Below are positions 1-9,272 of a stretch of 45,745 nucleotides of DNA, piece by piece. The translations under genes were made by a program, and so were the position numbers. Each line of letters begins with the position of its first letter. Positions within the stretch are counted from its first letter, which is position 1. The DNA lies in the IMG/VR virus record IMGVR_UViG_3300032333_000196, positions 1 through 45,745 of that record; one strand, written 5' to 3'. The stretch comes from a virus. The notes below the pieces were generated by a model, which saw nothing but the letters and a program-made list of their open reading frames with translations, was not told the origin of the DNA and made no database searches.

Positions 1-880
1 GACCGACCCTCAGAACCAGTGCTACAACATCGAGGAGGCTAGGCATTGGAAAATCCTGGCTTTGCCAGCCCTGGCGGTGAACGACGACCCGATGGGTCGA
101 AAGCCAGGTGAGGCCCTGTGGCCAGAGCGGTTCGATGAGACCTTCATGCACCGAGCCAGGGCCTTGAATCCCCGTGGTTTTGCCGCACTTTACCAGGGTC
201 AGCCCGCCCCCGAGGATGGGGAGTTCATCCGCAAGTCATGGCTATCTGGGTACATGCCAGACCAACTGCCGAAGGACCTGACCTACTACATCGCATCTGA
301 CCACGCCGTCTCCGTGGACCAGGACCGTGACGCAACCTGCATCATTCCTGTGGGCGTGGACTCCGAGGACAACATCTGGATTCTGCCAGACGTCTGGTGG
401 CGTCGGGCCCAGACAGACGACGTTGTGGAGGCCATGATTGACCTGATTGAGCGGTACAAGCCGTTCCTGTACTGGGCCGAAAAGGGCCACATCTCCAAGT
501 CCATCGGCCCGTTCCTACGCAAACGTATGCAGGAGCGGAACATCTACGCCGCCATCGACGAGGTCACGCCAGCCAAGGATAAGATGACCCGAGCCCAGGC
601 CATCCGAGCCCGCATGGCCATGGGCAAGGTCAGGTTCCCGAAGTTCGCACCGTGGTACCAGGAGGCCGAGCAGGAGATGCTCAAGTTTCCTGCGGCCAAG
701 CATGACGACTTCGTCGACGCCCTGGCGTACATCGGTCTGGGCATCGCCAAGCAGGTCGGTGCGTCCGTCAGACAGGAGGTTATCCACGCTGGATACCCCG
801 TCGGAAGCATGGGTTGGCTCAAGAAATCCGCAGACGACGTACGCAGACGGCAAAATCTATTGCGTCTTGGCGGATTCTGA
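1..880 (+). CDS. terL: Terminase large subunit, C-terminal part (5' end outside window)
   Basis: The reading frame is open from base 2 to the TGA at 878-880, giving 292 visible residues of the DNA-packaging motor. This is the RNase H-like nuclease half: YYIASDHAV supplies the first acidic residue (Asp codon 299-301), YWAEKGH the second (Glu 479-481), and the classical KHDDFVDAL block near 700-725 the last Asp pair. The ATPase half lies upstream of the window. The likely small subunit is at 42655-43236, so terS and terL are separated by the tail fibre and whatever lies beyond the right edge. The portal gene follows after 17 bp. Family assignment is secure; which TerL subfamily it belongs to is not. 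Confidence 0.93.
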   Translation, partial: TDPQNQCYNIEEARHWKILALPALAVNDDPMGRKPGEALWPERFDETFMHRARALNPRGFAALYQGQPAPEDGEFIRKSWLSGYMPDQLPKDLTYYIASDHAVSVDQDRDATCIIPVGVDSEDNIWILPDVWWRRAQTDDVVEAMIDLIERYKPFLYWAEKGHISKSIGPFLRKRMQERNIYAAIDEVTPAKDKMTRAQAIRARMAMGKVRFPKFAPWYQEAEQEMLKFPAAKHDDFVDALAYIGLGIAKQVGASVRQEVIHAGYPVGSMGWLKKSADDVRRRQNLLRLGGF

Positions 881-897
881 CACACCTTCGCAGACAA

Positions 898-2988
898 ATG
901 GAACCCGCAGAACAAGAAGACATGGGCCCTGGGGAGAATCCCGCCCAGGAACAGGCCGAGGGCGAAGGCCGTATCCGTCGCAAGGTGCCGCACCCTGACA
1001 AGGGCCGTGCGGAACTCGTGAAATCGTGGTGCGAGAAGGTGCGTAACGGCAAGGCCAAGCACGAGAAGGCGTTCAAGCGGATGGTCGAGGACATGGAGTT
1101 CGTGTCTGGCAAGCAGTGGAACGGTGACTGCGACGACAAGTATGTCGCCAACATCACGCAGCGTCTCATCGCCCAGCGTGTCGCCGCCCTCTACGCAAAG
1201 AACCCGAAAGCCACCGCAAAACGCAAGAAACGCATGGAGTTCTCCGTCTGGAACGAGACCATGGCCGAACTTCAGAACGCCCAGTCCATGGCCGCCATGG
1301 CCATGCAGCAGGGCATGCCGCCCGACCCCCAGGCGGTCCAGATGATGCAAGATGTGCAGCAGGGCACGCAGCGTCGACTGATGCTGGACAAGATTTCCCG
1401 CACGATGGAACTGCTTTTCGAGCACGTCATCGGCGAGCAGCAGCCCAACTTCAAGGCCCAGATGAAGCAACTCATCCGCCGTGTCTGCGTGACTGGCGTC
1501 GGCTACGTGAAGATTGGCTTCGAGCGAGTCACAGACAGACGCCCAGAGGACACAGACAAGATTCGTGACATCACGGAGCAGATTGCCGCCATCGAGCGTC
1601 TGCAGCAGGACATCCAGGACGGCGAGGTCAAGAACGACACGGCCAAGGCGGAGCAACTCAAGTTGATGCTCCACGAACTCAACGAGAAGCCCGAAATCAT
1701 CGTCCGTGAGGGCGTGGTCTTCGACTTCCCGCCGTCCACGACCATCATCGTCGACCCCAAGTGCCGCCACCTCTCCTCGCTGCTCGGTGCCGACTGGGTC
1801 GCCCAGGAGTTCATCCTGACGTGCGACGACGTGAAGGAAATCTACAAGGTCGACGTCGGCTCCGACTACACGCCGTACAAGGACCCCGCCATCAAGAACG
1901 AGGATGACTGCGACCAGTGCGTGGTCTGGGAAATCTACTCCAAGAAGGACAAGATGAAGTACGTCGTCATCGACGGCTTCCATGACTTCCTGCAGGACCC
2001 CGAGTGCCCCTGGCCCGAACTCGAAGGCTTCTGGCCCATTTTCCCGCTGGTTTTCAACGAGACGGAGAACGAGAAGCAACTGTTCCCCGAGTCCGACGTC
2101 CGTCTGATTCGCCCCGTCCAGATTGCCTACAACCGTGCCCGTGAGGGTCTGCGTGAGCACCGTCATTCCAACCGCCCCGCCTATGCCGTCCCGTACGGCA
2201 TGCTGGACGACAAGGACAAGCAGAACCTGTCTGAGCGGCCCGCCCATGCGGTCATCGAACTGCGTGGTCTGCAGCCTGGTCAGTCCGTCGACGCCATCCT
2301 TCAGCACATCAAGCCCGTCGCCATCGACCCCGCCTTGTACGACACGTCGATGCTTATCGACGATTCCCTTCGTATCCTGGGGTCCCAGGAGGCCAACATC
2401 GGCGGTACGGCCGCTTCTGGCACCACGGCCACCGAGGTTTCCGTGGCCGAATCCAGTCGTATGACGGCGGTCGGGTCCAACATCGACGACCTTGATGAGT
2501 TCCTCGGGGCCATCTGCAAGGCCACTGGCCAGGTCATGCTGAAGGAGTTCACCAGCGAATACGTGACCAAGGTGGTCGGTCCTGGTGCTGTCTGGCCTCA
2601 GTTCAGCGGCGAGGAAATCACCGAGATGCTCTACCTTGACATCGAGGCTGGTTCGTCTGGCCGCCCCAACCGTGCCCAGGAAATCCAGAACTGGGAGCGT
2701 CTTGCCCCTGTCCTGATGCAGACCCCTGGCGTTCCGCCCGACTGGTTCGCCAAGGAAACGCTCCGCCGTCTGGACGACCGTCTGGAAGCCTCCGACATCA
2801 TCATCGCTGGCATCCCGTCCATCGTCGCCCAGAACGCCAGCCAGAAGGCCATCGAAGGCGATGTCGCCAACGACCCGAACGCCCAGGGTGGCCAGGGTGC
2901 AAACAACCAGGAGCAGACTCCGTCCGCCCCTGGAGCCAACGGAGCCCAGGCCACAGACAATGCCACGCCTCCGATGGTGATGGGCTAA
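898..2988 (+). CDS. Portal protein
   Basis: A 696-residue protein directly after TerL and before the scaffold, the standard place and size for a podoviral portal. It forms the dodecameric DNA gate at the capsid vertex. The N-terminus is charged, followed by FVSGKQWNGD and NITQRLIAQRVAALYAKNP, a pattern common in portals that start with a basic helix and a wing domain. The C-terminal 60 residues are rich in Gln, Asn, Ala and Pro and likely disordered. An upstream start in this frame (814) would overlap terL by 67 bp, so ATG 898 is preferred. Identification rests on position and overall character, not on a single catalytic motif. Confidence 0.85.
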   Translation: MEPAEQEDMGPGENPAQEQAEGEGRIRRKVPHPDKGRAELVKSWCEKVRNGKAKHEKAFKRMVEDMEFVSGKQWNGDCDDKYVANITQRLIAQRVAALYAKNPKATAKRKKRMEFSVWNETMAELQNAQSMAAMAMQQGMPPDPQAVQMMQDVQQGTQRRLMLDKISRTMELLFEHVIGEQQPNFKAQMKQLIRRVCVTGVGYVKIGFERVTDRRPEDTDKIRDITEQIAAIERLQQDIQDGEVKNDTAKAEQLKLMLHELNEKPEIIVREGVVFDFPPSTTIIVDPKCRHLSSLLGADWVAQEFILTCDDVKEIYKVDVGSDYTPYKDPAIKNEDDCDQCVVWEIYSKKDKMKYVVIDGFHDFLQDPECPWPELEGFWPIFPLVFNETENEKQLFPESDVRLIRPVQIAYNRAREGLREHRHSNRPAYAVPYGMLDDKDKQNLSERPAHAVIELRGLQPGQSVDAILQHIKPVAIDPALYDTSMLIDDSLRILGSQEANIGGTAASGTTATEVSVAESSRMTAVGSNIDDLDEFLGAICKATGQVMLKEFTSEYVTKVVGPGAVWPQFSGEEITEMLYLDIEAGSSGRPNRAQEIQNWERLAPVLMQTPGVPPDWFAKETLRRLDDRLEASDIIIAGIPSIVAQNASQKAIEGDVANDPNAQGGQGANNQEQTPSAPGANGAQATDNATPPMVMG

Positions 2989-3000
2989 ATAGGGCTTGAC

Positions 3001-3014
3001 CTGTCTGCAGACAG
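3001..3014. promoter_or_regulatory. 14-bp perfect palindrome CTGTCTGCAGACAG between portal and scaffold
   Basis: Sits in the 50-bp gap before the scaffold gene. TTGAC (2996-3000) abuts it, so a -35-like hexamer would run into the palindrome. A good -10 is not obvious (TGTAAC at 3021 is poorly spaced). Operator or protein-binding site is an inference. Confidence 0.45.
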
Positions 3015-3038
3015 ACAGATTGTAACTTTACCACCAAA

Positions 3039-4082
3039 ATGGAAAACACCACGGACGATAAACTCCAGACGGCCTCGTCCGCCGTCGATACCGACAACAC
3101 GGGTGCCCCTGAATCCTCCTCTAATGTGTCTGCGAGCCAGACCTCTGAGGACACGAGCAAGGGTAACGACGCTAATGATGTGCCGCAGACCCCGTCGACT
3201 GCGGAGACAGACGCTAACAAGAAACGGTCCACCCTTCTAGACGTTGTCAAAAACGTCGCCAACAAGGGCAAGACCGACGTGGCTTCGTCGGCTACGGAGG
3301 ATAAAGAGGACACATCCGAGGATTCTCAGGCTGGACAAAAAGCGGTCAAGGACGACGCTTCCAGCGGACAGAAGGCCGAGGACAAACTCCCGTTCCATAA
3401 TCACCCCCGCTGGAAACAACTGGTTCAGGAGCGAGACAACTTCAAGTCTCGTTCCGATGAATACGGTAAGATTGAGACGTACATGTCTGTGAACCGTCTG
3501 ACCCCTCAAGAGGTGGCTCAGGGTTACCAGGTGATGGCTCTCATCAAGAACAACCCAGTGGAGGCTTATCGTGTGTTGCAGGGCCATCTGCAAAGACTTG
3601 CACCCATCGTCGGCGAAACGCTTCCCGAAGACATCGAGAAGAAGGTCGAGATGGGAGATGTGGACGTCGAGTCCGCAAAAGAACTGGCGAGAGCCAGGGC
3701 CCATGCCAACTTCCTTGCCGCTCAACAGCAGCAGGCGGTGGCAGAACAGCAGGCACAGGATTTCAACGCCAAGCAGGCTTCGGCCCGTGAGGCGGTGATG
3801 GGATGGGAGGAGACCATGAAGCGTCGTGACCCCGATTATTCTGCGAAGCAGAAGTTCGTCATGGACCGAGTCCGTAACGTGCTGCAGACGGTGCAACCGC
3901 AATCTGCCGAGGAAGCCCTGGCCATCGTCGATAAGGCGTACCAGGAAGTGACCCAGGACATGAGTGCGTTCATCCCGAAGCGGCCTTCGACCGTCTTGAC
4001 GAGTTCGGCATCGTCCGTCTCCGCAAAGCCCCAACCCAAGACGTTGCTCGACGTCGTACGGATGGCGGCTGCACGTCAGTAA
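3039..4082 (+). CDS. Capsid scaffolding protein (probable)
   Basis: 347 residues between portal and major capsid genes. The first 125 residues are Ser/Thr/Asp/Glu-rich and of low complexity. A central helical region follows (LAAQQQQAVAEQQAQDFNAKQA, then AREAVMGWEETMKRRDPDY), and the C-terminus is short and basic (PKTLLDVVRMAAARQ). This acidic, coiled, basic-tail layout is typical of scaffolds that guide capsid assembly and are then lost. The phrase TLLDVVK/R occurs twice, near residue 68 and at the C-terminus. The leader ACTTTACCACCAAA carries no SD sequence. No protease domain is visible, so it does not look like a protease-scaffold fusion. Confidence 0.75.
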   Translation: MENTTDDKLQTASSAVDTDNTGAPESSSNVSASQTSEDTSKGNDANDVPQTPSTAETDANKKRSTLLDVVKNVANKGKTDVASSATEDKEDTSEDSQAGQKAVKDDASSGQKAEDKLPFHNHPRWKQLVQERDNFKSRSDEYGKIETYMSVNRLTPQEVAQGYQVMALIKNNPVEAYRVLQGHLQRLAPIVGETLPEDIEKKVEMGDVDVESAKELARARAHANFLAAQQQQAVAEQQAQDFNAKQASAREAVMGWEETMKRRDPDYSAKQKFVMDRVRNVLQTVQPQSAEEALAIVDKAYQEVTQDMSAFIPKRPSTVLTSSASSVSAKPQPKTLLDVVRMAAARQ

Positions 4083-4107
4083 CAACCCCCCCTAACTACA
4101 TACTACT

Positions 4108-5154
4108 ATGGCCTTCACCGTTCAAGAACTCGAGAACATCGCTGCTGCGACCCTCGACTACTACATCAAGGACAAGCCGTTCGCCCAGACCATCCAGGAC
4201 AAGCCCCTGCTCGCCGCTCTCACCAAGCGTCAGAAGGGTTTCCCTGGCGGCAAGGGCAAAATCAGCCTGCCCGTCGTCTTCGACTACACCACCGCCATCA
4301 AGGGCTTCTCGCACCTCGATACGGTCACGTACGACAATCCCGCCAATCTGAAGCGGGTCGAATACAACTGGAAGGAAATCCATGCTGGCATCACCGTCTC
4401 CCTGACGGAACTCAAGCATGACGGCATCTCCGTCACCGACTCCCTCAACGGAGCCTCCACCTCCAAGCACTCCGACCGTGAGATGACCGCCCTCACTGGC
4501 CTTCTCGAGCACAAACTCGCTGACATGGCCGAAGGCTGGGCTCGCACGTTCAACGACATGCTCTGGAAGGACGGCACCCAGGATTCGAAACTCATCCCTG
4601 GCATCACGCACTTCATCACCGACGACCCGACCTCGGGCACCGTTGGCGGTCTTGACCGTGCCAATGTCGCCGCTTGGCGTAACCGTGCGGCCGTCGGGGC
4701 GAACAAGATTATCGCTTCGAAGACCAACCAGACGCTGACCAAGTTCCTCCGAGCCGAAGTCCGTCAGTTGACCCGCTTCGGTGGCAAGCCGAACCTCATC
4801 TTCTGTGGTTCGACCGCCCTCGCCAAGTTGGAGGAAGAAGTCTTCGAAAAGGGCATCTACACCCAGCAGGGCTTCACCAACAGCGGCTCGACCGAACTGG
4901 GCATGGCTGACATCAGCATGCGTGGCGTCGGTAAGTTCGTCTACGACCCCACCCTCGACGCCCTCGGCAAGTCGGACTACATCTACTTCATCGATGAGTC
5001 CAACATCAAGTTGATGGTGATGGACGGTGAGGACAAGAAGACCCACAACCCTGCTCGCCCGCATGACCAGTACGTCATCTACCGTGCGATGACCTGGACG
5101 GGCGGTCTGACGGCTACGCAACTCAACGGTTGTGCCGTCTACCAGGTGGGCTAA
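4108..5154 (+). CDS. Major capsid protein (HK97-like fold expected)
   Basis: 348 residues, right size and position for the shell subunit. It starts MAFTVQELENIAAATLDYYIKD and contains a long beta-rich body (GKGKISLPVVFDYTTAIKGF, WKEIHAGITVSLTELKHDGI), then an aromatic-rich C-terminus ending TATQLNGCAVYQVG, a pattern shared by many podoviral capsid proteins. It follows the scaffold after 25 bp (C-rich leader, no SD) and is followed within 25 bp by a strong terminator, consistent with separate high expression. The fold is expected from context and is not proven by sequence. Confidence 0.88.
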   Translation: MAFTVQELENIAAATLDYYIKDKPFAQTIQDKPLLAALTKRQKGFPGGKGKISLPVVFDYTTAIKGFSHLDTVTYDNPANLKRVEYNWKEIHAGITVSLTELKHDGISVTDSLNGASTSKHSDREMTALTGLLEHKLADMAEGWARTFNDMLWKDGTQDSKLIPGITHFITDDPTSGTVGGLDRANVAAWRNRAAVGANKIIASKTNQTLTKFLRAEVRQLTRFGGKPNLIFCGSTALAKLEEEVFEKGIYTQQGFTNSGSTELGMADISMRGVGKFVYDPTLDALGKSDYIYFIDESNIKLMVMDGEDKKTHNPARPHDQYVIYRAMTWTGGLTATQLNGCAVYQVG

Positions 5155-5158
5155 TCCT

Positions 5159-5169
5159 GTCTGACAGAC
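5159..5169. promoter_or_regulatory. GTCTGACAGAC inverted repeat after capsid gene
   Basis: An 11-bp dyad (GTCTG, A, CAGAC) between the capsid stop codon and the terminator hairpin, with the same half-sites as the palindromes at 3001 and 9248. Confidence 0.35.
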
Positions 5170-5176
5170 AAAACCC

Positions 5177-5207
5177 GAGGGGTGGCTGCGGCCACCCCTC
5201 TTTTTTT
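5177..5207 (+). terminator. Rho-independent terminator after major capsid gene
   Basis: A perfect 10-bp stem GAGGGGTGGC / GCCACCCCTC with a TGCG loop (5187-5190) is followed directly by seven T residues (5201-5207). It lies 22 bp after the capsid stop codon and probably caps the capsid transcript while letting some read-through into the tail genes. Confidence 0.92.
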
Positions 5208-5245
5208 GTTTGCAGACCAGACCTGCTGGGATTGACTGTCTGCGT

Positions 5246-5542
5246 ATGCAAACCGTCACCTGCGAAGTCCTGCTATCTGGAGACCTGGGTAACACCGTGG
5301 TCAAGGAAGGCGTCACCGTCCCCGAAATCGTCCTGCTGTTCGCCATCCATGGCATCGGCTCTGTCACCGACGTAAAGTTGGAAGGCAACGCCACCATCAG
5401 CAACAACAAGGAACTGGAGCGTCTGACCAACATCTACGGCAAGGAAGTCGTATCCAAGGCGTTCCCTGGTGCGAATCCGAGCCTTCCGAAGATGCTGTCT
5501 GACATCGGCATCGAGGACGCTCCCCTCTCGGAGACCAAGTAA
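5246..5542 (+). CDS. Small protein between capsid and adaptor genes, unknown function
   Basis: 98 residues starting MQTVTCEVLLSGDLGNTVVKEGVTVPEI. A longer frame from 5210 would begin inside the terminator's downstream flank, so ATG 5246 is preferred. The C-terminal half resembles the short KELERLTNIYGKEVVSKAFPG type of sequence found in small head-region proteins, with no catalytic motif. Its place between capsid and adaptor suggests a head-completion or decoration role, which is inference from order only. The stop codon lies one base before the ATG of the next gene, implying coupling. Confidence 0.6.
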   Translation: MQTVTCEVLLSGDLGNTVVKEGVTVPEIVLLFAIHGIGSVTDVKLEGNATISNNKELERLTNIYGKEVVSKAFPGANPSLPKMLSDIGIEDAPLSETK

Positions 5543-5543
5543 C

Positions 5544-6242
5544 ATGGCTCGGGGCACGTCTCTATCCCAGTTGCGTGACCAGTTGCGTGCCGAAATCGGT
5601 GCGTCGGCTAACCCCGCCATGGGTACCAATGCGGTCCACTCGATGAACCTGATGCTCTCCCGCACTCAGGAACGTCTGTGGAACGACTTCGACTGGCCGT
5701 TCATGGTCGTCGACAGGGATGTCCCGATGCAGACAGGACAGCGGTACTACGCTTTCCCGTCTGACCTGGACTTCAACCGTGTGTTTCAGACAGACGTGAA
5801 GTACTCCGCCACCTGGCGTACCGTCGGGTACGACATCGGTGTCGAGCAGTTCAACTTCATGGACTCGGACGAAGGCGAGCGTCAGGACCCCGTCCTACGC
5901 TGGCAGCACACGGGCGACGTGCAGTTCGAGGTCTGGCCGATTCCCGCCAGCAACGACACCATCATCCGATTCAAGGGCGTCCGCAACCTGAAGCCGTTGG
6001 TCATGGACACGGACATCTGCGACCTCGACGATAAACTCATCGTCCTGTTCGCAGCCGCCGAGATGCTGGCCCATAACAAGGCCGCAGACGCAGACACCAA
6101 GGCCGCCCTGGCCACCTCCTACTACGCCCGCCTGCGGGGCAACTCCATGAAAAGCGGGATGTTCACCTACGGTGGCGGTAGCGGCGACAGCAAGGGCTTC
6201 AGGGGAATGATGGGCGGCAAGATGCCTAATCCGCAGGGCTGA
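5544..6242 (+). CDS. Head-tail adaptor protein (podoviral connector)
   Basis: 232 residues. The segment MNLMLSRTQERLWNDFDWPFMVVDRDVPMQTGQRYYAFPSDLDF is very characteristic of short-tailed phage adaptor/tail-tube A proteins, which sit under the portal. The middle holds beta-rich sequence ending VQFEVWPIPASNDTIIRFKGVRNL, then an all-helical segment with AAAEMLAHNKAADADTKAALATSYYARLRG. The Gly-rich tail is probably flexible. ATG 5544 follows the previous stop by one base; the upstream extension in this frame lacks adaptor-like sequence. It lies five bases before the nozzle gene, the usual adaptor-nozzle order. Confidence 0.85.
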   Translation: MARGTSLSQLRDQLRAEIGASANPAMGTNAVHSMNLMLSRTQERLWNDFDWPFMVVDRDVPMQTGQRYYAFPSDLDFNRVFQTDVKYSATWRTVGYDIGVEQFNFMDSDEGERQDPVLRWQHTGDVQFEVWPIPASNDTIIRFKGVRNLKPLVMDTDICDLDDKLIVLFAAAEMLAHNKAADADTKAALATSYYARLRGNSMKSGMFTYGGGSGDSKGFRGMMGGKMPNPQG

Positions 6243-6247
6243 ACACC

Positions 6248-8803
6248 ATGTCTTACCTCGTCATCGAGAACTTCGTCGGCGGTCTCGATACGAGACGCAA
6301 CATCCTTACCTCCAAGCCTGGGAACCTGGTCAAGTTGGACAACTGCCACATCACCCGTGGCGGCGAAATCGAGCGACGCAAGGCTTTCGTACACGTGGGT
6401 ACCTTGCCCGCTGGCACGTACGGCCTGGAAGCCTGCGGAGACACGATGTTCGTCTTCGGGTCTATTCCGACCCCGTCTGGCATCCCTAGCGGAATCACCT
6501 ACCAGCGTCTAATCCACCCAGACGGTACGTCATTCTCCATGACCAAGGTCGTGTCGTTCACGTCCTACGCTGGCAAGCCGTTCGTCATCGTCGAGTTCAA
6601 CGACGGTGCCCGCTACTGCTACTACAACGGCGTGCTCGTCAATGACTCCGTCAACGGCATCTTCCGTGCGTCCCATGGCAGCATCCAGGGGTTCCTGCAG
6701 CACCTTGCTTCGCTGCTGCCGACTGGGTACACGTACACGGTGTCGCCTACGGGCATGACCGTCATCGGTCCTCCTGGCGTCGAGTTCACCATGTCTGTGA
6801 CGACCAACGGGAACCTGTCTGCGTCGTCTCCGCTGACGTCTGTTCAGTCCGTCAAGGGAATCCCAGAAATCCGTTCGTCCGCCTCTTTTGACATCACGGG
6901 TGGAGCAAACGGCAACGGCTCGGTGGGCAAAAGCATGAGTATCAATGCTACCACCCTTCCAGGAATCACGGGAATCTACGTCAACGGCGAGGACATCCTT
7001 CAGTCTGCGAATCCAGTCTATTTCTACACCGCACCTGGAGGCGGAGAAACCGACGCCCAGCGGCTGTCGAACTCAATCGCCTACATGATTAACCAGAAGA
7101 CGATTGACACTGGTTACTTTGCCGCCGCAGACAACAGGCGTAACAGGGTGATGGGAGCAGGCGGGATTGTCCTTGGTTACACCTACTACTCATCGCTCAC
7201 AATCTACTCAGACCCACTGATGGGTTCCGAGGCTAACGGGTTGATGGTCGTGTTTGAGTTTGAGGGCCACATCACCAACAACAACGGGCTTTTTACAAAC
7301 ATCCAAATCAGCCCGTTTGACACGGACCCGAACGACCCGAACTACGTACCTGTCAGGCATGTCGGTGACTTTGGTGCTTTTGCTGGTGCCGTAGACAACT
7401 CAATCACCGAGGTCAGGGTGGACGGTGTGGACATCCTCGGTGCTCCCGTACGCTGGCGTTCGTCAAACTCGTCGACCGCCCAGGCGGTGGTCGACCAAAT
7501 CAACTCCTTTACATCCGTTCCTGATTACACGGCGTCTGCCGTTGATGGCGGCCGAATCTCTTTGAAGGCAGCCGTCGGGGCTGGCTCAAGCCCCAACGGC
7601 AGACAGACCTCCGCAACCACCATCGGAAACTTCACGACTGGTGCGTTCACCGCCATGAGCGGGGGCGTGAACCCAATCGGTGGCGTCAGCCAGCGAACCA
7701 CGTTCAGCCTTTCGTCGACTGGGAGCAACAACATCGGCTCGACCGCCACTATCACCATCACGGATGTCGAGAACGTCGTCTACCCGTACTACATCGGAGC
7801 GACCCCGATGGGCGGTCTGAAACTCAACTTCTGTCTGACGTACAAGTCCAAGGTTCACATCCTGGCTGGCTCGTACATCATCTCGTCTGGCCTGGACATG
7901 CCGACCGTCTGGAAGCAAGGGGAACTCGGCTTCTCCTTCATCGACCTGTCGAACAACACCAACGGCAGCCAGGAACTCGTCGGTGCGTCGCCCTACCAGG
8001 GCCGTCTGGCCATCTTCACCCGTGAGTCCTGCCAGGTCTGGAACATCGACCCTGACCCGCAGAATAACTCCCTGTCCCAGATTATCATGAACACGGGGAC
8101 CATCGCCCCGAACTCGGTAATCGGCTACGGCGAAATCGACGTGTTCTACCTGTCTGACTCGGGCATCCGCTCGCTGCGTGCCCGTGACTCGTCCAGCCAA
8201 GCCATGGTTCACGACGTCGGCGTCAACATCGACACCCAGGCCGTAGAGTTGCTTCGTAACATCCCAGAAAGCGTGGCTTTCAACGCTTTCGCCGTAATCG
8301 AGCCCAAGGACAACCGAATCATGATGTCGATTTACGACAAGATTTTCGTCCTATCCCAGTATCAGACAGCCTCCATCAGTGCCTGGTCGACCTACACCCC
8401 CGAGGGCGTCATCAGCAAGATGGCCATCATGAAGGGCAGGGTCTTCAGCAGACAGGGTGACGGCATCTACCTTTACGGCGGAACAGACGGCATCACGTAC
8501 GACAACTGCGTGTCTGATGTCATCCTGCCTTACCTAGACGGAACCAAGCCAGCGACGATGAAGCACCTGCTCGGCATCGACCTGACTTCGGACGGCAACT
8601 GGGACTTCTTTATCGGTACCGACCCGTACGCCCCAGACGTGCGTGACCATGTAGCAACCATCTACAACTCGACCTTCCAGTTGGGTCGTGTTCCCGCCGT
8701 TGGCGTAGGTACGCACATCGGCGTGAGGCTCATCAGCATCGGCTCAGGCTATGGACGAATCGGTAACCTGATTCTCCATTATGAACTCAACGAGTCTGAG
8801 TAA
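6248..8803 (+). CDS. Tail tube/nozzle (stabilisation) protein, T7 gp12-like role
   Basis: 851 residues, beginning MSYLVIENFVGGLDTRRNILTSKPGNLVKLDNC, the opening seen in many podoviral nozzle proteins (few-charge N-terminus with a GGLDTRR element). The rest is beta-rich, Gly/Ser/Asn-heavy, with blade-like segments such as YQGRLAIFTRESCQVWNIDPDP and VFYLSDSGIRSLRARDSSSQA expected for a beta-propeller. Residues around 215-500 look like inserted Ig-like or decoration domains, since that stretch uses more A/T-ending codons and repeats VDGVDIL-type phrases. Its 3' end overlaps the next gene by 23 bp. Confidence 0.85.
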   Translation: MSYLVIENFVGGLDTRRNILTSKPGNLVKLDNCHITRGGEIERRKAFVHVGTLPAGTYGLEACGDTMFVFGSIPTPSGIPSGITYQRLIHPDGTSFSMTKVVSFTSYAGKPFVIVEFNDGARYCYYNGVLVNDSVNGIFRASHGSIQGFLQHLASLLPTGYTYTVSPTGMTVIGPPGVEFTMSVTTNGNLSASSPLTSVQSVKGIPEIRSSASFDITGGANGNGSVGKSMSINATTLPGITGIYVNGEDILQSANPVYFYTAPGGGETDAQRLSNSIAYMINQKTIDTGYFAAADNRRNRVMGAGGIVLGYTYYSSLTIYSDPLMGSEANGLMVVFEFEGHITNNNGLFTNIQISPFDTDPNDPNYVPVRHVGDFGAFAGAVDNSITEVRVDGVDILGAPVRWRSSNSSTAQAVVDQINSFTSVPDYTASAVDGGRISLKAAVGAGSSPNGRQTSATTIGNFTTGAFTAMSGGVNPIGGVSQRTTFSLSSTGSNNIGSTATITITDVENVVYPYYIGATPMGGLKLNFCLTYKSKVHILAGSYIISSGLDMPTVWKQGELGFSFIDLSNNTNGSQELVGASPYQGRLAIFTRESCQVWNIDPDPQNNSLSQIIMNTGTIAPNSVIGYGEIDVFYLSDSGIRSLRARDSSSQAMVHDVGVNIDTQAVELLRNIPESVAFNAFAVIEPKDNRIMMSIYDKIFVLSQYQTASISAWSTYTPEGVISKMAIMKGRVFSRQGDGIYLYGGTDGITYDNCVSDVILPYLDGTKPATMKHLLGIDLTSDGNWDFFIGTDPYAPDVRDHVATIYNSTFQLGRVPAVGVGTHIGVRLISIGSGYGRIGNLILHYELNESE

Positions 8804-9266
8804 GTTGAACTTCGACGACATTCTGTATGTCGCCGAGAACATGTCCGACTGGGACAAGCGTGAAATCTACGCAGGTCGGTGGACCGAGGACCCCTACGAC
8901 TTCGCCAAGCAGGTGCACGACATGGGGGCGGTAGGCTTCATCACTCACTACGACGACAAGCCCGTGTCTGTTGTCTGTGCCTACCCGATTTCACCTACAC
9001 TTTGGAACGTCACCATGTTCTCGACCGACCAGTTCGACAAGACGTGGTACACGACCATCAAGTACATCAAGCGTCTGTTCATCCCCGCCATTGTGTCCAC
9101 GGGTGCACTCCGTGCCGAGTGCCGTTCGATGGACGGCCATGAACTGGCACATCGATGGCTCGATGCCATCGGGTTCAAGAACGAGGGAATCAACCGAATG
9201 GTCGGCAAGCACGGCGAGGACTTCTATGTTTTCGCCTTTACTAAGGACTGTCTGCAGACAGATTGA
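8781..9266 (+). CDS. Internal virion protein A, T7 gp13-like (GNAT-fold family)
   Basis: 161 residues overlapping the nozzle gene by 23 bp. The sequence FDDILYVAENMSDWDKREIYAGRW..., HDMGAVGFITHYDDKPVSVVCAYPISPTLWNVTMFSTDQFDKTWY and LAHRWLDAIGFKNEGINRMVGKHGEDFYVFAFTKD closely follows the gp13-like family, which has a GNAT-type fold but is usually thought to act in virion morphogenesis. The DRYK-like acetyl-CoA loop is not convincing, so enzymatic activity is doubtful. The last codons (CLQTD) are encoded by the CTGTCTGCAGACAG palindrome. Confidence 0.78.
   Translation: MNSTSLSKLNFDDILYVAENMSDWDKREIYAGRWTEDPYDFAKQVHDMGAVGFITHYDDKPVSVVCAYPISPTLWNVTMFSTDQFDKTWYTTIKYIKRLFIPAIVSTGALRAECRSMDGHELAHRWLDAIGFKNEGINRMVGKHGEDFYVFAFTKDCLQTD
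9248..9261. promoter_or_regulatory. CTGTCTGCAGACAG palindrome at gene 3' end
   Basis: Identical to the 14-bp palindrome at 3001-3014. It overlaps the last codons of the gp13-like gene and ends just before the next start codon at 9273. Confidence 0.4.
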
Positions 9267-9272
9267 TTGACG

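Noticed and set aside
544-2307. 587-residue minus-strand frame opposite terL and portal
   Set aside because: Antisense shadow of a GC-rich, codon-biased gene; composition is Leu/Val/Asp-heavy with no motif, and both sense genes are well supported.
4096-5433. 445-residue minus-strand frame opposite the capsid gene
   Set aside because: Shadow: it would cross the strong terminator and overlap a highly conserved sense gene completely.
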